This document shows positions 60,289 to 64,000 of a stretch of 64,000 nucleotides of DNA, piece by piece (position 1 is the stretch's first letter; each line of letters opens with the position of its first letter). Below the pieces are notes generated by a model. The model was not told the DNA's origin. It worked only from the letters and a program-made list of their open reading frames with translations, and made no database searches. The stretch comes from Plecoglossus altivelis (Eukaryota; Chordata; Actinopteri; Osmeriformes; Plecoglossidae). The stretch covers positions 14,447,955-14,511,954 of the forward strand of contig BROE01000016.1 in the NCBI GenBank assembly GCA_036571765.1, read 5' to 3'. The translations under genes were made by a program, and so were the position numbers.

Positions 60289-60496
60289 ATGATGCAGCAG
60301 ATCCTAAGGGACATGTACATTGAGCCAGACCTGTTGGCTGAGCTGAACGAGGAGCAGAAACAGATTCTGTTCTACAAAATCCGTCAGGAACAGGTGCGAC
60401 GCTGGAATGAGAGGGAGAACCCAGAAAAGGTCCAGGAACAGGAACCAGATCAGAACCAGAAGATGGAACGGCAGACACAGGACAAAGATAAGAAGG
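60289..60496 (+). CDS. sh2d4b: SH2D4B coding exon 1 (N-terminus)
   Basis: First coding exon of SH2 domain-containing protein 4B, a cytoplasmic SH2 adaptor-like protein whose role is poorly known; its paralogue SH2D4A is better studied. The frame opens with MMQQILRDMYIEPDLLAEL followed by NEEQKQILFYK and a basic RQEQVRRW segment, the hallmark N-terminus of the SH2D4A/B family. The first of two adjacent ATGs is chosen because it keeps the family's Met-x-Gln-Gln-Ile-Leu start and has A at -3; the second ATG at 60292 would lose one residue. Residues about 45-69 are a Q/E/K-rich low-complexity tail that I do not recognise in the family and that is probably lineage-specific. The exon ends at a consensus donor (G|GTGAGT at 60497) after 69 codons plus one base. 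That phase fits exon 2 exactly and creates an Asp codon. SH2D4B rather than SH2D4A is preferred from the QQILRDMY and LFYK residues and from exon 2. Confidence 0.92.
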
Positions 60497-60770
60497 GTGA
60501 GTCTGACCGTGAAGCCTGGGAGTGTTGATTGTGGTGTCTGTTTTCCCAATGCCAAGTTTCTCTGCACTCCATGCCAACGTTCTCCAAATGTTCCCACAGT
60601 GTTCTGTAGCCAAATAGAGGTAATTGAAATGTTAAATGCAAAGGATAACGACAGAACAACAGATTTCTGTTGATCTCATGCTCACTCGGTCAGCACACCA
60701 GCTGCCACCTCATTCCAGCACCTCAGACTGCTGGATGTTGCTAACCGGGCTGTGCCTGCTACCTTAGCAG

Positions 60771-60927
60771 ATGAGAGGAGACTCCAGTGGCTGCTGGGCA
60801 GTGATGGAGACGTGTGGGTGTGGGTGATGGGTGACGCCCCAGGGGACAAGACGTACGATGACATCATCAGGGAGCTGATGGAAGAGAGGGCCAGACGGCA
60901 GGCACAGCAGGAGGCCCAGGAGCACTG
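60771..60927 (+). CDS. sh2d4b: SH2D4B coding exon 2
   Basis: Second coding exon, 157 nt, acceptor TTAGCAG|AT at 60769-60770 and donor G|GTGAGA at 60928. It reads LQWLLGSDGDVWVWVMGD, then APGDKTYDDIIRELMEERAR and a Q/A/E-rich stretch ending QEHW. The WLLG-x-DG-x-VWVWVMG motif with PGDK-x-Y just after it is the most diagnostic part of SH2D4B; SH2D4A has a more diverged version. Intron 1 is only 274 bp, compact as is typical for fish. The reading frame is continuous with exon 1 (phase 1) and exon 3 (phase 2), which strongly argues against a processed or decayed pseudogene. A dispersed repeat begins three bases into the following intron. Confidence 0.93.
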
Positions 60928-60930
60928 GTG

Positions 60931-61080
60931 AGAATCAGAATCAGAATCGGTTTTATTCACCATGCAAGATACACAAGCACAGAATTTACTGTGGTAGGGA
61001 AGAGCAAACATTGAACATATTATATATATATATAAACAGCAAAGCAAGATAAACAATAAACAATGTCCATATGATTTCAG
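60931..61080 (+). repeat. Dispersed GAATCAGAATCAG/TTTATT-type repeat, intron 2 of SH2D4B
   Basis: Begins AGAATCAGAATCAGAATC, then GGTTTTATTCACCATGCAAG and an A/T-rich body with TATATA and AAACAATAAACAATG. The GAATCAGAATCAG-xxx-TTTATT head followed by 'cacaagcacagaatttact' is a signature I know from dispersed repeats in many teleost genomes; I cannot name the family. The 3' limit is approximate. It starts at intron position +4, directly behind the exon 2 donor. Confidence 0.65.
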
Positions 61081-61130
61081 CAAATGGGCAACCATCCCAG
61101 AACATCCCCTGTCCTTAGACCCTCCTAGGA

Positions 61131-61132
<2 letters not shown>

Positions 61133-61186
<54 letters not shown>
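61133..61186 (+). repeat. (GGCA)n microsatellite in SH2D4B intron 2
   Basis: About 13.5 uninterrupted GGCA units ending 64 bp before the exon 3 acceptor, in the zone where the branch point and pyrimidine tract would normally be recognised. Read on the minus strand it produces an artefactual Leu-Pro-Ala-Cys repeat. Confidence 0.95.
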
Positions 61187-61187
<1 letters not shown>

Positions 61188-61250
61188 GGGAGGCGGTAAT
61201 GGAGGAAGGCAGGCGAAAGACAGCATTAACCCTCCTCTCTAATGTCGCAG

Positions 61251-61398
61251 GCGTGCCAAGGAGGCAGAGATCGAGAAGAAGTTTCGGGATGCCATGGCGA
61301 AGGAGAAGGCCAGGTTTGTGGCTGGGAAGTGGAAAGAGGAAACTGAGGATCGGAGGGCTGCCAAGCAGGAAGAGGAGCGCATCCAGGAAGAACTCAAG
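61251..61398 (+). CDS. sh2d4b: SH2D4B coding exon 3 (coiled-coil start)
   Basis: Third coding exon, 148 nt, acceptor GTCGCAG|G at 61249-61250. The first base completes the Trp codon split by intron 2, giving W-RAKEAEIEKKFRDAMAKEK, then ARFVAGKWKEETEDRRAAK and EEERIQEELK. This is the start of the long, highly charged, probably helical or coiled-coil middle region that precedes the C-terminal SH2 domain in the family. I place the donor at AAG|GTCAGG (61399), after which the total is exactly 171 codons (phase 0). The donor has C at +3, so it is weaker than the other two; reading on gives only three more residues before a TGA at 61408. Intron 2 is 323 bp. No later exon could be identified before the end of the window, so the SH2 domain is not visible. 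Confidence 0.9.
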
Positions 61399-64000
61399 GT
61401 CAGGAAGTGACCAGCACAACATCTCTTAGTAATAAGGTCTAAACGCCACACCTTCTTAGAAATATATCAATAGAGTGTGGAGTAGACGTACGGATATATA
61501 TCTGCACAACAAAGCAGTTCATAAAAGCCACGGTACATAGCATGCACTAAGCTAGTCAGCTGGAATGTGGGCCCTCAGGTCTGATTGTGATGTGAATGAT
61601 GGGGGATGTTATGTTGCACTTTGGGAAATGCGAGCGTGATTTTTTTTTCCTATACAATCCAAGCGATGCCCACCTCCAGGGCAAGCCATTTATTTGCCAA
61701 ACCGGCCTGAGAGCAGCCCTCTTAAATATTTAAGTCTTTAAGCTTGCAGCAACGCACAGAGCAACCTGTTAGAGTCAGAACATCTTCTCAATATAGCTTC
61801 TAGCACGCTGCATTTGGCGGTGACTTGAAATATGAGTGTAGGCTCTGGCGGTCGATAGTCAATCTGGCAAGTTCACCAGCAGGGGAAAATCAAGCAGATA
61901 AGAGGGATCTGGGGGTACAGAGCAACTGGATCTCTATGAGAAAGAACTGAGAGCCAGTGTGTGTGTGTGTCCGTGTGCGTGCGTGCATATATGTGCACGC
62001 GAGTGTAGTGTATGAGTTATGGTTTGTGAAAAGCCCCAAAAAGTACATTCTGACTCTCAACACCGTAACTCAATGCATGCACAAACACAGTGTTTTGTGA
62101 TGTTTGAAGAACCGTAAACCCATTTAGATCTACAGAGTGGTGACAGGTAGAAGAGAAACATGCACTGTAAGGTGGACTATCCTTGGTTGTGTATTAGTGA
62201 AATCAGGCTTGCGGTGGTCACTTGAATTACCTTCCATTTTCTGTGATACGTGAGTAGGTTCTTCTTTCCGTGTCTTTGTCATGGTAGTCTTATTCTACAA
62301 TGTCTTGCAAAAAATTATTACCAAAAATAACAGAACTGGATAGGCCAGAATCAACTCTCTCTGGATGAAGAAATCATGGCGGCCTGGCATATAAAGGGTT
62401 CCATCGCTTTTATCTGTCAACGTGGAATTATTTGAAATTAATAATGAGAAAAGTAAAACACCCAAACTAACTGAAGCACGAGCCTTCCCACGGCGAACCC
62501 TTTGATGTCCAGACAATTTGAATCACTGAATTGGCTGATGTCCTGGGCGAAAATAGAGTTAAACAGAACGTTAAATGTTAAAAGGGATGTCAAGGTTAAA
62601 CACGAATTAACAGATGCGTATAATCTGTTTGACGGTGGCGGGGTATTCACTAAGTGAGTTGATGAGCCAAACGGTTTAGCGATTGATTGTGATATGGCGG
62701 AAATATTATCGTTGTGCCGGATTTGAAACGGAAGTGAATAATATGACGGACTCAAAGTAGTCTTTATATGTGACAGTGTGTATGTGCGTTCCATAAATAT
62801 GAGAAATGGTTAAAGGCGCTGGAAATTGTGTTAGGGAGAGAACAGGAATTAAGAGAGTTGGAAGTCTGTAGAGGGGGGATGAAGTTGAGAAGGTGGTCAC
62901 GCTATTGTGGCTCAAAAGTCTGTAACAGCTCGCGAGAACATTGACAGTCTCGGGTGATTTAGCACCCGCATGAATGAGACCTTCTTAAGAAACTCGTCAA
63001 ATATTAAACAGCTCGTTCATCATTCTCTCCCTCGACGCTCTGCTGGCTTGGAGGAGAAGTGCTGAGTCATTAAACATTTCCCTCTCACTCTTTCCGAAAC
63101 AGAGGAAGAGAGGGAGGAGAGAGAAAGAGAAGATAAAAAGAGCGATGTCTCAGATAACCGTTGAATTTCTACCATGGTACCTATCTACCCTGAAGCGATT
63201 CTTTTTTATTTTTCATTACTACATTCTCTAAGTCGTACACTAATCTGTTCATTCACATACTAAGTCTATCCTTTGATTCACGTACACACCCAACTATTCG
63301 CAGAATAATTAACTCTCAAACTCAACTGCCAAATGTCAAAGGTACACGCATTGGTATACAACATATTCCTGACGGAGCTGGGAAACATTCCAGAACAGAA
63401 TGGCAGATGACCTCTTAGAGAACGCTCCGAAGTGAAGGCGTGACCAGCGCTAACTAAACGAAACAGCAGCTCTGTCCTTTTCTGGCTGTTTAACAGGCTG
63501 CCCACTGCAGGCCCGCCTACACAATACACACCCTCCTTGCCAATTACCTTCCCGTCAACAACCGCATCAACTGTCTGTCTCTTAGTCCAACCCCGCGAGC
63601 TGAATAGATTCCGCTGCGCGCTGTGAGCGCACCGGTCAACAACAGCCGACTGTCGTTTTTGTTTCTGTAATGATGTGGTAATTATTTTAATGTGATGAAT
63701 TACGATGCCTTAGTGGTTCAGATTACCACAATGCCATGTGTTTGTCCTCGGGAATGAATTATTCACTCAATTATTTCCACTTGAGTCCAAACGATGAGCT
63801 GAACACCAGTGTTCATCTCTGGTGTACGGAAGTGCACGATAGTGGAGAATGAGATCATTAGCAAGGCTGAGGCAAGGCCTGCCAAGTTTTAACATCCCAT
63901 AATATGTTTTTTTGCGTGTGTAATACCTCTTTAGTTTGTTTGTGTGTGTGTTTGTGCATAGTTGTGTGTGATGCTCACACTGTGTGTGTGTTTACATGTG
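61399..64000 (+). other. SH2D4B intron 3 (5' portion)
   Basis: At least 2.6 kb of intron after exon 3. It holds a GT-rich patch (61958-61999), otherwise unique AT-leaning sequence, an AT-rich block rich in TAATTA-like sites (63650-63790) and GT-rich sequence to the window end. No later SH2D4B exon was found. A GA-rich segment at 63102 follows an acceptor-like tract, but its phase-0 reading does not resemble the family. Confidence 0.7.

Noticed and set aside
60682..61422. 246-codon minus-strand frame
   Set aside because: It is antisense to SH2D4B exons 2 and 3 and their intron, and contains the (GGCA)n repeat.
63090..63185. Possible SH2D4B exon 4 after TTTCCGAAACAG
   Set aside because: In the required phase it reads RKRGRREKEK then diverges with no donor; the GA-rich composition explains the resemblance.

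Overview
The window is vertebrate nuclear DNA, most likely from a ray-finned (teleost) fish. The clues are the very high density of CA/GA/GATA microsatellites and short minisatellites, several decayed short interspersed elements of types I know from teleost genomes, and one recognisable gene split into short exons by introns of only about 0.3 kb. There is no sign of prokaryotic organisation: no operons, ribosome binding sites or CRISPR array. A run of 384 Ns (47406-47789) shows this is a gapped draft assembly.

The only gene I can name is the 5' part of SH2D4B (SH2 domain-containing protein 4B), on the + strand near the right end. Three coding exons (60289-60496, 60771-60927, 61251-61398) join in frame with GT/AG junctions and encode the first 171 residues: the conserved N-terminal region, the WVWVMG segment and the start of the charged coiled coil. 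The SH2 domain and the rest of the gene lie beyond position 64000. A CCAAT box, a 9-codon upstream ORF and an AGACC-rich tandem repeat lie within 190 bp upstream of the start codon.

The first 60 kb holds no gene I can recognise. It is intergenic or very long intronic DNA: unique sequence broken by microsatellites, long purine/pyrimidine tracts, at least seven tandem minisatellites (12 x 18 bp at 6.8 kb, 5 x 24 bp at 28.7 kb, 19 bp at 35.2 kb, a G-rich block at 43.1-43.7 kb, 14 x 22 bp at 45.3 kb, 9 x 16 bp at 57.6 kb, 2 x 40 bp at 30.2 kb) and a few degraded mobile elements (6.1, 12.1, 19.3, 52.7 and 60.9 kb). Most long open frames here are by-products of repeats whose period or composition lacks stops.

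A few things stand out. Four exon-like open segments flanked by plausible splice signals (about 5.8-6.0 kb and 8.26-8.41 kb on the minus strand; 45.14-45.26 kb and 55.38-55.45 kb on the plus strand) match no protein I recognise. A perfect 16-bp hairpin lies at 49.22 kb. CpG-rich patches lie at 34.4-34.9, 47.8-48.1 and 50.2-50.5 kb. Several AT-rich, homeodomain-site-rich blocks look like conserved non-coding enhancers. A dispersed repeat has inserted at intron position +4 of SH2D4B exon 2, so that it supplies part of the splice donor. I found no clear undescribed system; the exon-like segments and the hairpin are the best leads.
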